DNA of 64,000 bases. Source: Mangrovibacterium diazotrophicum. GTDB lineage: Bacteria; Bacteroidota; Bacteroidia; Bacteroidales; Prolixibacteraceae. Numbering within the stretch: position 1 is the first letter of the stretch; every line of letters starts with the position of its first letter. Location: assembly GCF_003610535.1 (NCBI RefSeq), contig NZ_RAPN01000001.1:1289320-1353319 (forward strand). Reading direction: 5' to 3'. The translations under genes were made by a program, and so were the position numbers. Positions 25,688 through 34,974 of this stretch are shown piece after piece. Below the pieces are notes generated by a model, which saw only the letters and a list, made by a program, of their open reading frames with translations, made no database searches and had not been told where the DNA came from.

Positions 25688-28600
25688 CTACTCTTCCGAA
25701 CTCTCATCCGACAAAAAAGCTTTGTCGTTGTAAGTCATGATTTTTAAATACAATACCGGGATCGTCAGCAAAGCCATGATCATACTCCAGACCACGCCAA
25801 AAGCAATCACGCTGGCCAGTGGCGCCCAAAGTGAGGATCCGGACACAATCATCGGCACAACCCCAAAAGCCGCGGCCATTGCCGTCAGGAAAATCGGGCG
25901 CAACCGGCGTTTTGCCGATTCTACAGCTGCTGTTCGAATATCGTAACCTTCGGCCAGCAATTCATTGGTATGCTCAATCAGAATAATGGCATTTCGCACC
26001 ACAATTCCCGACAAGCTGATGATTCCCAGGAAAGCCGTGAAACCGAAATTGCTGTGGGTGATTGCCAAACCGGAAATGGCACCGAACAAACTCAAAGGGA
26101 TCGTCAGCATCACCATGCCCACCTCTTTGATGTTCCGGAATTGCAGCAAAAGAACAAGGAAGATCAGCACCAAGCTGATTCCAAGGGCAGTCACCATTCC
26201 GCCCATGACTTCCGCTTTATTCGCATATTCACCACCGTACTCTATCCGAAAACCTGCGGGTAAATCAATTTCGGCAATTTTAGGTTGAATGGCGGCCAAC
26301 AAGTCAGCAGGCAGAACATTGCCGGTAGTTTCACTGCCAACGGTCAGACAACGCATTCCGTTGCGATGTTTGATTCGGCCAGTTTGCCATTCGGGAACAA
26401 TGCTCGCAATTTGCCGCAACGGCACGCTTTCGCCGGTGACCGGCGACTCGATATAAATATTCTCAAGCGACTCGATATCCTGCCGCTTATCGGCTTCCAT
26501 ACGCAAAACAATGTTAATCGCATTATCGCCTTCGTACATTTCGGACACCGACGAACCACTCGTACTCAAATACATGAGCTTCGCAATGCTTTCGGTCGTA
26601 AATCCCAACCGCGAAGCCTGGCTGTTCAATTCAATGTTCACCCCAAAATAATCTTCCTTAAAATCGTCGTGAACGAAATTACTCCCCTCAGCATCGCGAA
26701 CAATATTCTTCACCTGGCTACCTATCGCTTTCAGGGTTTGCAGGTCATCACCAAAAATCCGCACTTCCACCGGCGATTCCAGCGGCTGTCCCTGTTGCAT
26801 CAACTTGACCTGAACTGTACCTTCCGGCACAAGGTCTTCGACCTCCGTTGAAAGTTCCTCGGCTAATTCTTCGGTGGTTTTATCGCTGGTCGTGTTGATT
26901 AGCATTTGGGCGTAATTGCTCACCGGAAATTCAGGCGAAAAATTGTAATACACCCGTGGTGCACTCATGCCCGAGAAAGTTGCGTACGAAACAACCCGTT
27001 TATCGTCTTTAATTTGATTTTCAATTTTCAAGATCGATTCCAGCGTCTTTTCGACCTTCGTTCCGGTTGGCATCCAAAGCTCCACTACAAACTGGTTGCG
27101 CTCGGCTGCCGGGAAAAATTTCTGTCCAACGAAAAATTTAAAAATGAAACCGGCCAGCACAATCGTGAGCAAACTGCCGCCAATTGTGAGAATCGCATGT
27201 CGTGCACATTTATCGATGAGGCGGCTGTAGCCGTCCTGCATCAGGTCGAGCAATGAGCGTCTTTTCTTTTGCTGCTGTTCCTGCCCGTGATCGTGCAGAC
27301 CTTTTTTAATAAACGCATAGCACAACATGGGGGTAAGCAACATCGCAACCACAAACGACGACGACAAAGCAACAGTAACCGTAATCGGAAGATCGTGGAT
27401 AAATTCGCCGATCGCTCCTGTCAGGATGATCATTGGCATGAATGCCGCGATGATTGTGACCGTAGCTGTCAAAATAGGAACGACAAGCTCGTATGCACTT
27501 TTCCAGGCTGCCGTCCATCGTTTTTCGCCCTGATCCAAAAGCTCAACGTAATTATCCGCAACAACGATCGCGTCGTCAACCACCATACCCAACACGACAA
27601 TCAAGGCAGCGAGCGACACCTGGTGCAACTCAATGCCAATGGCATTCAACACAGCAAATGTAACAGCCACCGTTATCGGAATAGCCGTTGCGGCAACCGC
27701 TGCAATCCGGAAAGGCAGCAACAAAATGATCACGATAATCACAGAAACAATGGCAATCAGAAACTCGCGCAAAAAGTGGCCAACATTCTGATTGACCAGC
27801 TCGGGTTGATTGGCCACCAGACTGATTTGCACATTCGAAGGAATCAGCTCCTTCACTTTCTCTATCGCCTGATCAACCTCTTCGCCGTACTGCACAATAT
27901 TGTTTCCTTCATTCATCTGCACTGCAACGATCAGCGCTTTCTGCCCGTTGACACGTAAGTTATTCTCCGGTTCTTCGTACTCGCGTTTTATCGTGGCAAT
28001 ATCGCTCAGGCGAATGACTGCTCCTGCATCTGAAGTACCGATAATCTGGTTGGCCAACTCTGTTTCGGTATTGTAATAACCAAGTGTGTGGATGGCGACA
28101 TTATCCTGATCCGTCTTGATCTCGCCACCCGAACTGATCTTATTTTGCGATTGAAGGATATTGACAACCTGTTGCAGGTTCACATGGTATTGCGACAGCT
28201 TATCGGGATTGAAATACACCGAAATCTGCTCCTTCTGCTCCCCGATTCGACGGAGCTTGGAGGTCGCCGGGATCGTCCGGATTTGGTCTTCCAGAAGCGT
28301 GGCATATTCTTTCAGCTGCGGATAAGTGGCTTCATCAGATTCCATACTGATCAACAAGGCTTCCGTATCGCCAAAATCCGAATTCACAATCGGACCTATC
28401 ACGCCATTGGGTAATTCGAGCACCCGAGCCACAATGAGTTGGTGCCGCAACTTGCTCCAAAAAATCTCCGGCTCTTTAATTCCATCGTTCAACCAAACAT
28501 GAATAACCACCTTGCCGTCGCTGGTCGTCGAATAGGTTTTTTCTTTTCTGACTTCCGGGAATTCGAACAAATACTCCTCCAGTTTGGTGGTTAGCTGCTT

Positions 28601-28780
28601 TTCAACCTGTACGGCTGAAGCGCCCGGATAATAGGCCACAACCAAGCCTAAAGGTGATGTGATTTTAGGATCCTCGCGCCGGGGCATGGTCAGCAGGGAG
28701 AAAATTCCAACCGCGAAGACCATCAGCAGCACGGTAATGGTAACCTGCCTGTATTTTAATGATGCTTTTACAAAATTCAT
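25688..28780 (-). CDS. RND efflux pump inner-membrane subunit (AcrB/MexB-like)
   Basis: 1030 residues, the normal length for RND permeases. Twelve membrane segments in two blocks are separated by large periplasmic loops. The proton-relay pair of Asp in TM4 is present (VVLGMVVDDAIVVADNY). The N-terminus MPRREDPKITSPLGLVVAYYPGASAVQVE is typical of Bacteroidota RND pumps. Substrates could be drugs, detergents or metabolites. It lies 6 bp after the adaptor gene, so the two are tightly coupled. Confidence 0.96.
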   Translation of the reverse strand: MNFVKASLKYRQVTITVLLMVFAVGIFSLLTMPRREDPKITSPLGLVVAYYPGASAVQVEKQLTTKLEEYLFEFPEVRKEKTYSTTSDGKVVIHVWLNDGIKEPEIFWSKLRHQLIVARVLELPNGVIGPIVNSDFGDTEALLISMESDEATYPQLKEYATLLEDQIRTIPATSKLRRIGEQKEQISVYFNPDKLSQYHVNLQQVVNILQSQNKISSGGEIKTDQDNVAIHTLGYYNTETELANQIIGTSDAGAVIRLSDIATIKREYEEPENNLRVNGQKALIVAVQMNEGNNIVQYGEEVDQAIEKVKELIPSNVQISLVANQPELVNQNVGHFLREFLIAIVSVIIVIILLLPFRIAAVAATAIPITVAVTFAVLNAIGIELHQVSLAALIVVLGMVVDDAIVVADNYVELLDQGEKRWTAAWKSAYELVVPILTATVTIIAAFMPMIILTGAIGEFIHDLPITVTVALSSSFVVAMLLTPMLCYAFIKKGLHDHGQEQQQKKRRSLLDLMQDGYSRLIDKCARHAILTIGGSLLTIVLAGFIFKFFVGQKFFPAAERNQFVVELWMPTGTKVEKTLESILKIENQIKDDKRVVSYATFSGMSAPRVYYNFSPEFPVSNYAQMLINTTSDKTTEELAEELSTEVEDLVPEGTVQVKLMQQGQPLESPVEVRIFGDDLQTLKAIGSQVKNIVRDAEGSNFVHDDFKEDYFGVNIELNSQASRLGFTTESIAKLMYLSTSGSSVSEMYEGDNAINIVLRMEADKRQDIESLENIYIESPVTGESVPLRQIASIVPEWQTGRIKHRNGMRCLTVGSETTGNVLPADLLAAIQPKIAEIDLPAGFRIEYGGEYANKAEVMGGMVTALGISLVLIFLVLLLQFRNIKEVGMVMLTIPLSLFGAISGLAITHSNFGFTAFLGIISLSGIVVRNAIILIEHTNELLAEGYDIRTAAVESAKRRLRPIFLTAMAAAFGVVPMIVSGSSLWAPLASVIAFGVVWSMIMALLTIPVLYLKIMTYNDKAFLSDESSEE

Positions 28781-28786
28781 TCAATA

Positions 28787-29821
28787 CTATTTTATCGCGA
28801 TTGAAGAACCACTGTTTAACTTTGATAAGCCTGTAGTCACCACCAAATCATGTGTTGACAGGCCACTGGTAATTTCAATTTCGTTTCCAATAATTTTCCC
28901 GACAGAGACCAGGCGTTTAAAAGCTTTCTGTTTCACGGTGTCGGCCACAAAAACGTAGGACGAATTATCGAGGTCTCTCAAAATGCTGCTGGCAGGAATT
29001 GCGATATGCTCGGACTCTTTTCCGGTTTCAATGCTGATCTCAGCTGTCATCCCGGGTCGAATCAGCAAATCCGGGTTATCCAGTTCTATTTTCACAGGGA
29101 ATGTGCGGGTAGCCGCATCTGCCAGTGTTCCGATCTCGATTACTTTGCCGGTGAAAGTTGAATCGACCGACGCCACATAAACAGCAGCGTCGCTCCCCAT
29201 CTCAATGTACCGTAATTCCATTTGAGGAACTGCGCCATTGACTTTTACTTTGCTGATATCGGAAACCGCAAAAAGCGGAAGTCCCTGGTCAATGATTTCC
29301 CCTTCTTCAACTTCTTTTTTCAACAGGATTCCGTCGATTGGCGAAAAAAGTTTTGAATCACGGAGATTCTTCGCCTGAAGCTGCTGTTGTGCTTTTGCCG
29401 CCCGCAAGGCCATCGTGATCTTCACCATATCACTTTCGGAAAGACTGTTTCGTTGGTACAACTCAGAAAGGCGGTCGTAGTCGTCTTGCGTTTGATCGAC
29501 CTTGGCATCGGCCATCACCTTGGCAATCTGGTAGCTTTCCGGGTCGATACTGGCCAGCATATCACCGGCATGCACATGATCTCCTTCTTCAAAAGCAATC
29601 CGGTTAATTTTCCCGGCGACCATAAAACCTAGCCGTACCGTTGTATTTCCTTCAATATTGCCACTGAAATTGATGTCCCGCGTCACCCCAACCGGCGATA
29701 CATGAAAAACCTCAACAACCTGGGAATTATCCTTTGCATCCTGATTCTTCCCTCCACTTTTACATCCGTAAAAAGCCAACACGGCAATTACCGGCAAGCA
29801 AAAAATTCCTTTCAAACTCAT
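28787..29821 (-). CDS. RND periplasmic adaptor (membrane fusion protein), lipoprotein
   Basis: 344 residues with lipobox Cys at C20 (AVLAFYGCKSGG). The order is typical of HlyD/AcrA adaptors: a barrel-sandwich half, a short alpha-hairpin (about 100-150), the second lipoyl half with LFSPIDGILLKKEVEEGEIIDQG, and a beta-barrel with RPGMTAEISIETG. It connects the RND subunit to TolC. It is the first gene of the pump operon, and the gap to the upstream regulator holds a Crp/Fnr-type palindrome. Confidence 0.95.
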   Translation of the reverse strand: MSLKGIFCLPVIAVLAFYGCKSGGKNQDAKDNSQVVEVFHVSPVGVTRDINFSGNIEGNTTVRLGFMVAGKINRIAFEEGDHVHAGDMLASIDPESYQIAKVMADAKVDQTQDDYDRLSELYQRNSLSESDMVKITMALRAAKAQQQLQAKNLRDSKLFSPIDGILLKKEVEEGEIIDQGLPLFAVSDISKVKVNGAVPQMELRYIEMGSDAAVYVASVDSTFTGKVIEIGTLADAATRTFPVKIELDNPDLLIRPGMTAEISIETGKESEHIAIPASSILRDLDNSSYVFVADTVKQKAFKRLVSVGKIIGNEIEITSGLSTHDLVVTTGLSKLNSGSSIAIK

Positions 29822-29912
29822 AATGTTTCTGATTTCAAAAAACAGTCAAACAGGCTTTATTTACCCCTCAAAAAGAGCTAAATAACAAGTTACCACTAAA
29901 TCTTTAATTATT

Positions 29913-29933
29913 GGATGTAAAATTGAAACATCC
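29913..29933. repeat. Short palindrome in the pump promoter region
   Basis: GGATGT (29928-29933 read on minus) and ACATCC (29913-29918 read on minus) form a 6-bp inverted repeat with a 9-nt spacer, 92 bp upstream of the adaptor start. It could be a second operator or a weak hairpin. Confidence 0.3.
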
Positions 29934-29947
29934 TTCAGACATTGGCC

Positions 29948-29961
29948 TTGACACAGATCAA
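29948..29961 (-). promoter_or_regulatory. Crp/Fnr-type operator (TTGATnnnnGTCAA) upstream of the efflux operon
   Basis: The minus strand reads TTGATCTGTGTCAA, a palindrome identical to the Fnr/Dnr half-site pattern TTGAT-N4-GTCAA. It lies 16 bp beyond the stop of a Crp/Fnr-family regulator gene and 126 bp upstream of the adaptor gene. The regulator is the obvious candidate to bind it. Confidence 0.55.
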
Positions 29962-29977
29962 GAAATGCGATCGGGAA

Positions 29978-30541
29978 CTATTTTTCCGTTCGGATCCGCG
30001 ATAAGGTCTCGGGGGTGATCCCCAGGTACGATGCAATTTGAACCAAAGGAACCCTTTGAAAGATCCCGGGATTGTTCTCCATCAGAACTTCGTACTTTTC
30101 CCGAGCCGTCTGAAACTTCAGGTTATTCGTGAATTGAGCTAATTCCTGCGTTATTTCGTAAAGGGTGTAGAAAGCAAATTTTGCCATCATGTGATCCTTG
30201 TTCAACAGTTCCTCCAACTCATCGTACGAAATCCAATACACTACCGAATCTTCCACCAACTCACAGTTGTTAGTCGTCTCCTTCATCGGCAGGAAACTGT
30301 CGATCGCCGTAATAAACGAGTTCTCAGGCGTGAACCAGGCTGTGATGTCTTTGCCGTTTTTCAGGTAGTAATAGCCGCGGGCGAGTCCTTTCTCTACAAA
30401 AAACAACTTTTTGCAAATTTCGCCTTGACGAAAAAGAAAGTCGCCTTTGCGATATTCTTCCCGATGAAAGAAAGTCATCAACTCTTCTTCCCGCTGTGCT
30501 GTTAATTTTGAAAATTTATTGATCCGCGAACTAATATTCAT
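29978..30541 (-). CDS. Crp/Fnr-family transcriptional regulator
   Basis: 187 residues from the ATG at 30541; the longer frame to 30874 runs into the neighbouring PKD gene and is rejected. The N-terminal cyclic-nucleotide-binding-like beta-roll is clear (YRKGDFLFRQGEICKKLFFVEKGLARGYY, then DITAWFTPENSFITAI). The C-terminal helix-turn-helix is short (VPLVQIASYLGITPETLSRIR). No Fe-S Cys cluster like that of Fnr is visible, so the signal is unknown. It lies upstream of the RND pump and probably controls it. Confidence 0.9.
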   Translation of the reverse strand: MNISSRINKFSKLTAQREEELMTFFHREEYRKGDFLFRQGEICKKLFFVEKGLARGYYYLKNGKDITAWFTPENSFITAIDSFLPMKETTNNCELVEDSVVYWISYDELEELLNKDHMMAKFAFYTLYEITQELAQFTNNLKFQTAREKYEVLMENNPGIFQRVPLVQIASYLGITPETLSRIRTEK

Positions 30542-30635
30542 ACCGATGATTTCCGGCCGATTTTCTCTGGTGTCGTCAAATATAGCAAGATTGAACGGGG
30601 ATTGTTCAAGCAACTGACAGAAGTTAAAATTTAAT

Positions 30636-31718
30636 TCATCTAACAGCAACGTCCCACAACTTTGCCATTCGCGATTTTCCGTCGGGGCCTTCCACCCAAA
30701 GTACCACCAGGTATTTTCCGGCTTCAGCATATTCGTGAACCGGATTTTGCTCCTGAGAAGTTTGCCCGTCGCCAAAATCCCAATGCCAGGAAGTAACTTT
30801 CCCATACGACTGATCGGTAAAAGCAACTCTCCGTTGATCGGAATCAAGAACTTTGAAAGTCCATTCCGTCTCAATCGGCTTACGGAACCGTGCGTCCAGC
30901 GGCATTAATTGAAAAGGCAAAGCATAGGAAGCATTGCCGTACATTGTATGTTCTTTGCTCAAATTCCAAAAACCATTGTTTGAATCGCTGTCCACATCGT
31001 CGTAGTCAATAACTGCCCAGCAAAGCCCGACCGAATGATTCTCTTTTAAAATTGATTCGACAGCCCGCGAAGGATCATTCCCTGCATAATCAAAAGGCGT
31101 GATCCAGAATTCAAGCGTCAGCTTTCCGGCCCCACCCGGTTCAAAATCGTATTTATAGGCTGCGTTGGCGTAAGGCAGTTCTTTAATCCACGGTTGGCTA
31201 CCCCAAACCAAGGTCCAATCCTTTCCCACCGCCGGCGTAAAAATGTGGTAGTTCTGTGCCTGCACGCCGTGAAATGAGAGGTAGCGATCCATTTCAGAAA
31301 GTGACTGATTGGGATGAAAGCGATCGATAAACGGGCCACCCGACTGATCACCGTCGACAATCAACTCAAAGGTATCGTTGTGCAAACCCGGCTTCGAAAA
31401 ATCCCAATAGTTGTCGTATGCCTCATAAAGAAAGTAAAGACGATTCATCCCTTTAACCCATCCAACGGTTACGCTTAACTCGAGGTTGTTCGGATCTCTC
31501 AGCTCGTGCTTGCGACTGTCATCCCAAACTTCATCCATCCCCACCCGAAAACTATCGGGAACAATTTCCCAATCCGAATCATCGCCATTTATCACCGGGA
31601 TTTTATCGGCCGGAAATTGAAAGATTTTAAACTGCCGGTTGTCCTGTGCCGTTGCAAATTGGATCAATGCAGAAAAAATAAAACAGGTTGACAGGGTTTG
31701 TATGAGAAGCTTTTTCAT
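30636..31718 (-). CDS. Secreted CBM9-like protein with C-terminal PKD domain
   Basis: 360 residues from the ATG at 31718, where the signal peptide MKKLLIQTLSTCFIFSALIQFATAQ begins; the frame to 31820 is rejected. The N-terminal two thirds (about 40-270) look like a CBM9/DOMON beta-sandwich (NDTFELIVDGDQSGG). The end is a PKD domain (WHWDFGDGQTSQEQNPVHEYAEAGKYLVVL). No catalytic motif is recognised. It may be a glycan-binding component of PUL2. A strong terminator separates it from the GH30 gene. Confidence 0.75.
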   Translation of the reverse strand: MKKLLIQTLSTCFIFSALIQFATAQDNRQFKIFQFPADKIPVINGDDSDWEIVPDSFRVGMDEVWDDSRKHELRDPNNLELSVTVGWVKGMNRLYFLYEAYDNYWDFSKPGLHNDTFELIVDGDQSGGPFIDRFHPNQSLSEMDRYLSFHGVQAQNYHIFTPAVGKDWTLVWGSQPWIKELPYANAAYKYDFEPGGAGKLTLEFWITPFDYAGNDPSRAVESILKENHSVGLCWAVIDYDDVDSDSNNGFWNLSKEHTMYGNASYALPFQLMPLDARFRKPIETEWTFKVLDSDQRRVAFTDQSYGKVTSWHWDFGDGQTSQEQNPVHEYAEAGKYLVVLWVEGPDGKSRMAKLWDVAVR

Positions 31719-31771
31719 CGGTGTAGTTTTTCGAGTTGAGTAGTGAACTGATTGGTGAAGATACACATTCT

Positions 31772-31826
31772 GAAAAAGAAAAACCCGTTTGCTTCCCGGG
31801 CTTTTCGCACCGGCCAACAAACGGGT
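31772..31826 (-). terminator. Intrinsic terminator after GH30
   Basis: The stem ACCCGTTTG (31783-31791) pairs with CAAACGGGT (31818-31826). It encloses a second small GC-rich stem and is followed on the minus strand by TTTTCTTTTTC. It lies between the GH30 stop and the CBM9-like/PKD gene. Confidence 0.8.
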
Positions 31827-31859
31827 CCTTTCAAATTAAACCTTGAAAAAATCAACCCA

Positions 31860-33332
31860 TCACAATACCAACGTTTGAATAGAATGCGCCGGGCTGTCAA
31901 TCTCGACTGCCTTTCCAGCGATCCAGAGATGATAAGGCGTATCCTTTTCGCTTGCATTCATCACTACGACTACCAGACTACCATCCGGATTTTCAAAAGC
32001 TGTGCTTTCCAGAAAATCGCGGCTAGCAGAACAGCTGATGCGTTTGGCACCCGGCTGAATAAACTTCGAAAAATGCCCGATGTAATAGTAGCTGTTTGTA
32101 TAAATCAACTCTCCGGTTTTGGTATCAGCATGAACAGGTGCAAAACAGAAATTGCCAACATGGTTCGGACCGCCGCGCTCGTCAAGCAAAATATTCCAAT
32201 CGGTCCAGGCAACAGTTCCCGCGTTAAAATCGTGAATCATCGAGTGTCCGTAACGCTCACCCAATGCCCAATTGCTTACCCGCTCCGGATTGAAGCTCTC
32301 GGCACAACCTTCTGTAAAAATCAGGTTCACATCCGGGAAAGACTCTTTAACCCGCTTCAAATTATCGAACTGCATACCTCCACCGGTCCAGGTTTCGTAC
32401 CAGTGAAACCCAACTCCCCAAACATATTGGGCAGCCTCGGGATCATTCAACATGGTTGAAGCCCGTTGGTATACAAGGTCGCGGTTATGATCCCAAACAA
32501 TCAGTTTCTTATCGGCCATCCTTGCGCTTTTCAATGTTGGCCCCAGGTAATTTTTCACGAAATCACGTTCCTCAGTGTCAGTATAAACACAGGATTCCCA
32601 GATCTGAACGGCCATCGGTTCATTCTGTACGGATAGTCCCCAGAATGGAATGCCTTCCGCAGCATAAGCATCCATAAACTTGATGTAATGATTGGCCCAG
32701 GCTTGCTTATACTGATCAAGCAAATGTCCTCCGTGCAAACGATCATTATTGTCCTTCATCCAAGCTGGTGGGCTCCACGGGCTGGCAAACAGGTTCAACG
32801 ATCCTCCGGCCGCTTCAATCGCCGCCTTGATAAACGGAATCCGGTACTCGCGATCATGCTCGATCGAAAAACTATTTAGCGTTGAATCGCCTTCGGTCAC
32901 ATAGTCGTAGCTGGCACTCGAAAAATCGCAACTGGCAATATTTGTACGACCAAAGTTGTAGCCGATGCCTTTATCCTTGTCGTAATATGACTCCAGGAAC
33001 GCTTGCTGTTTATCCGCTGGAAGTTTAGCAAATACTTCTGCCGAAGCATCCGTCAACGCACCGCCAATACCGACGAAAGTTTGAAACTGATGACTGGGAT
33101 CGACAAACACCGAAGGTTGGCGCTCCGTTGGCTGACCGAAATCCGCCAATCTCGTTTCTTTCACCATCGTCATCCGGTCTTCTGAATTTTCAGCTGTTTG
33201 GTAAACCCGAACCTTTTCCGGCACGCGTTCAATTTTCATGCTTTCAGCCTTTTGCTCCGGTTTCGGAGCCGGCGCCTGGCAAGCCACCAATGCCAGAAGT
33301 ATGCTCCACGAGATATTTCCTATTCTTTTCAT
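31860..33332 (-). CDS. Glycoside hydrolase family 30 lipoprotein
   Basis: 490 residues from the ATG at 33332; the longer frame is rejected because the lipoprotein signal ends at C18 (ALVACQA). A GH30 (beta/alpha)8 barrel with side beta-domain is present. The acid/base is E238 (LSVQNEP) and the nucleophile E341 (NLIFTEGCAES); FASPWSPPAWMKDN is also typical. Bacteroidota members act as beta-1,6-glucanases or glucosylceramidase-like beta-glucosidases, and the subfamily is not certain. It is the first enzyme of PUL2, 98 bp after susD with a terminator-like hairpin between. Confidence 0.92.
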   Translation of the reverse strand: MKRIGNISWSILLALVACQAPAPKPEQKAESMKIERVPEKVRVYQTAENSEDRMTMVKETRLADFGQPTERQPSVFVDPSHQFQTFVGIGGALTDASAEVFAKLPADKQQAFLESYYDKDKGIGYNFGRTNIASCDFSSASYDYVTEGDSTLNSFSIEHDREYRIPFIKAAIEAAGGSLNLFASPWSPPAWMKDNNDRLHGGHLLDQYKQAWANHYIKFMDAYAAEGIPFWGLSVQNEPMAVQIWESCVYTDTEERDFVKNYLGPTLKSARMADKKLIVWDHNRDLVYQRASTMLNDPEAAQYVWGVGFHWYETWTGGGMQFDNLKRVKESFPDVNLIFTEGCAESFNPERVSNWALGERYGHSMIHDFNAGTVAWTDWNILLDERGGPNHVGNFCFAPVHADTKTGELIYTNSYYYIGHFSKFIQPGAKRISCSASRDFLESTAFENPDGSLVVVVMNASEKDTPYHLWIAGKAVEIDSPAHSIQTLVL

Positions 33333-33359
33333 CGTTCCTGTTCGTTTTTGAATTGTTTT

Positions 33360-33395
33360 GAAAAAAGTACAGCCCTGCAAGTGCGAGGGCTGTAC
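33360..33395 (-). terminator. Terminator-like hairpin between susD and GH30, PUL2
   Basis: The 10-bp stem GTACAGCCCT (33367-33376) pairs perfectly with AGGGCTGTAC (33386-33395). It is followed on the minus strand by six T. It sits 35 bp past the susD stop codon. Confidence 0.8.
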
Positions 33396-33430
33396 GTCAA
33401 ATGCATCATGGATAAACCAAATCAACTGTA

Positions 33431-34957
33431 TTAGTAGCCTGGATTTTGGTCGTCCAGACTAATTTCATTGTTCGCAATAATTTCGTTTTGCGGAATCGGG
33501 AACAATTCGTGTTTGCCAGTTTTGAAACCGAGATCACCCAGTTCATCTGCGGCCAATCCCCAGCGAACCAAATCCCAGAAACGACTACCTTCAAATGCAA
33601 GCTCCAATTGACGCTCTTTTACGATTGCATCAAACATATCATCCGAAGCTGTATAATCTGACAACTCTGCACGGTCGCGCACCTTATTGATTTCGATTAA
33701 TGCTTTGCCATCGTCACCATCGAAGTGATAAGCTTCAGCAGCCATCAACAACACGTCGGCATAGCGAAGAATACGCCAGTTGGTTGAATAGTTCAGCTCG
33801 AGGATACCACCATCGGTTTCAGTTGCACGAGTCACATATTTCATCCGCATGTAGCCTTCGTAGTCGTGTGCATTCGGATCTTTAATCACACCGCCCGAAG
33901 CTTCAAAATCGGCGGCTGACATCACTGTTGCTGCACCGCGAACAACATCGTTCTCGGCTTCGAAAGCTTCACCTATTTTTGCAGATGGCATGTTGAAACC
34001 CCAGCCGTTGATAATTGGCAATGTAGAATTACTCAGGTCGAATAAATCCGAACGAGGGCCTTGCAATTGAACTTCAATGTTACTTTCGTTTCCACCACCC
34101 CATGGGAATGTTCCCCAGTCGTACAATTCTTGCGAAGTGTAGGAAATTTCGAACAGTGATTCAACCCCAAACTCGCTTTGCTTTGACCAAACATCGGCAA
34201 AATCAGGTTCCAGATCGTATTCACCACTGCTGATTACTGTGGCAAACTGGGCTGCTGCCTGGCTGTACTTTTCCTGATACAGGTAAGCTTTACCAAGGAA
34301 AGCCTGAGCTGTTCCTTTTGAGAAACGGTACTTATCAGCTGCGCTGTACTCGCTCTTCAACGGAAGAAGCGCGATTGCCTCAGTCAAATCGGTTTCAATT
34401 TGTGCGTAAATTTCCGCGGCTGTTGCTCTTGGTTTGTGATAGTCGGCTTCCGTTTCCGGGTTTACCGTCATCAATGGAACACCGCCAAACATGGTCACCA
34501 ATTCGAGATAGGTGTAGGCACGGATTGCTTTTGCTTCCGCAATAATGGCTTCCTTCACATCTGTGTCCGCTTCAACACGCTCGATGATTGTGTTTGCGCG
34601 GTTGATGGTGCGATACGAATTCTGATACAGCAATTCCAGTTTTACGTTGTCGGTTTCAATTTTGAAATCGTCGATATTCTGGTAACCGGTTTGGTCACCT
34701 TCCGAAGAACCTGCCATGCAGTCGTCGCCCGGTAAGTTTTTGATAAAAAACACGCTTGCCCAGCTACCATTCGAGAAGTTGTGCTGCATGCTGTTGTAGA
34801 CACCTACCAAGGCTGTCTTCACATCGTCGTCGGTCTTCAGGTAGGTTTCGCTCGTTAAGGCTCCTTTCGGGCTGACCTCCAAAAAGCTTTCGCTGCAGGA
34901 CGTTAACGCCAGAATTGAAAGTCCTGCTAAAATTTTATATCGGTTTAATAGTTTCAT
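33431..34957 (-). CDS. susD: SusD/RagB-family nutrient-binding lipoprotein, PUL2
   Basis: 508 residues. The lipoprotein signal ends LALTSCSES (C21), followed by FLEVSPKGALTSETYLKTDDDVKTAL. The TPR core includes AKAIRAYTYLELVTMFGGVPLMT, and the C-terminus is SLDDQNPGY. It is the surface partner of the SusC protein 17 bp upstream. No SusE/F-type protein follows; the CBM9-like/PKD protein may fill that role. Confidence 0.96.
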   Translation of the reverse strand: MKLLNRYKILAGLSILALTSCSESFLEVSPKGALTSETYLKTDDDVKTALVGVYNSMQHNFSNGSWASVFFIKNLPGDDCMAGSSEGDQTGYQNIDDFKIETDNVKLELLYQNSYRTINRANTIIERVEADTDVKEAIIAEAKAIRAYTYLELVTMFGGVPLMTVNPETEADYHKPRATAAEIYAQIETDLTEAIALLPLKSEYSAADKYRFSKGTAQAFLGKAYLYQEKYSQAAAQFATVISSGEYDLEPDFADVWSKQSEFGVESLFEISYTSQELYDWGTFPWGGGNESNIEVQLQGPRSDLFDLSNSTLPIINGWGFNMPSAKIGEAFEAENDVVRGAATVMSAADFEASGGVIKDPNAHDYEGYMRMKYVTRATETDGGILELNYSTNWRILRYADVLLMAAEAYHFDGDDGKALIEINKVRDRAELSDYTASDDMFDAIVKERQLELAFEGSRFWDLVRWGLAADELGDLGFKTGKHELFPIPQNEIIANNEISLDDQNPGY

Positions 34958-34974
34958 TTTTCAGTAATTTTCGA

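Noticed and set aside
27269-27958. 229-codon plus-strand frame
   Set aside because: Lies entirely antisense to the RND pump gene; its Asn/His/Arg-rich translation is a shadow of that gene.
30542-30874. N-terminal extension of the Crp/Fnr frame
   Set aside because: The extension overlaps the 3' end of the PKD gene in another frame and adds non-family sequence before the normal Crp/Fnr start.
33333-33425. N-terminal extension of GH30
   Set aside because: It runs through the terminator-like hairpin after susD, and the lipoprotein signal begins at 33332.
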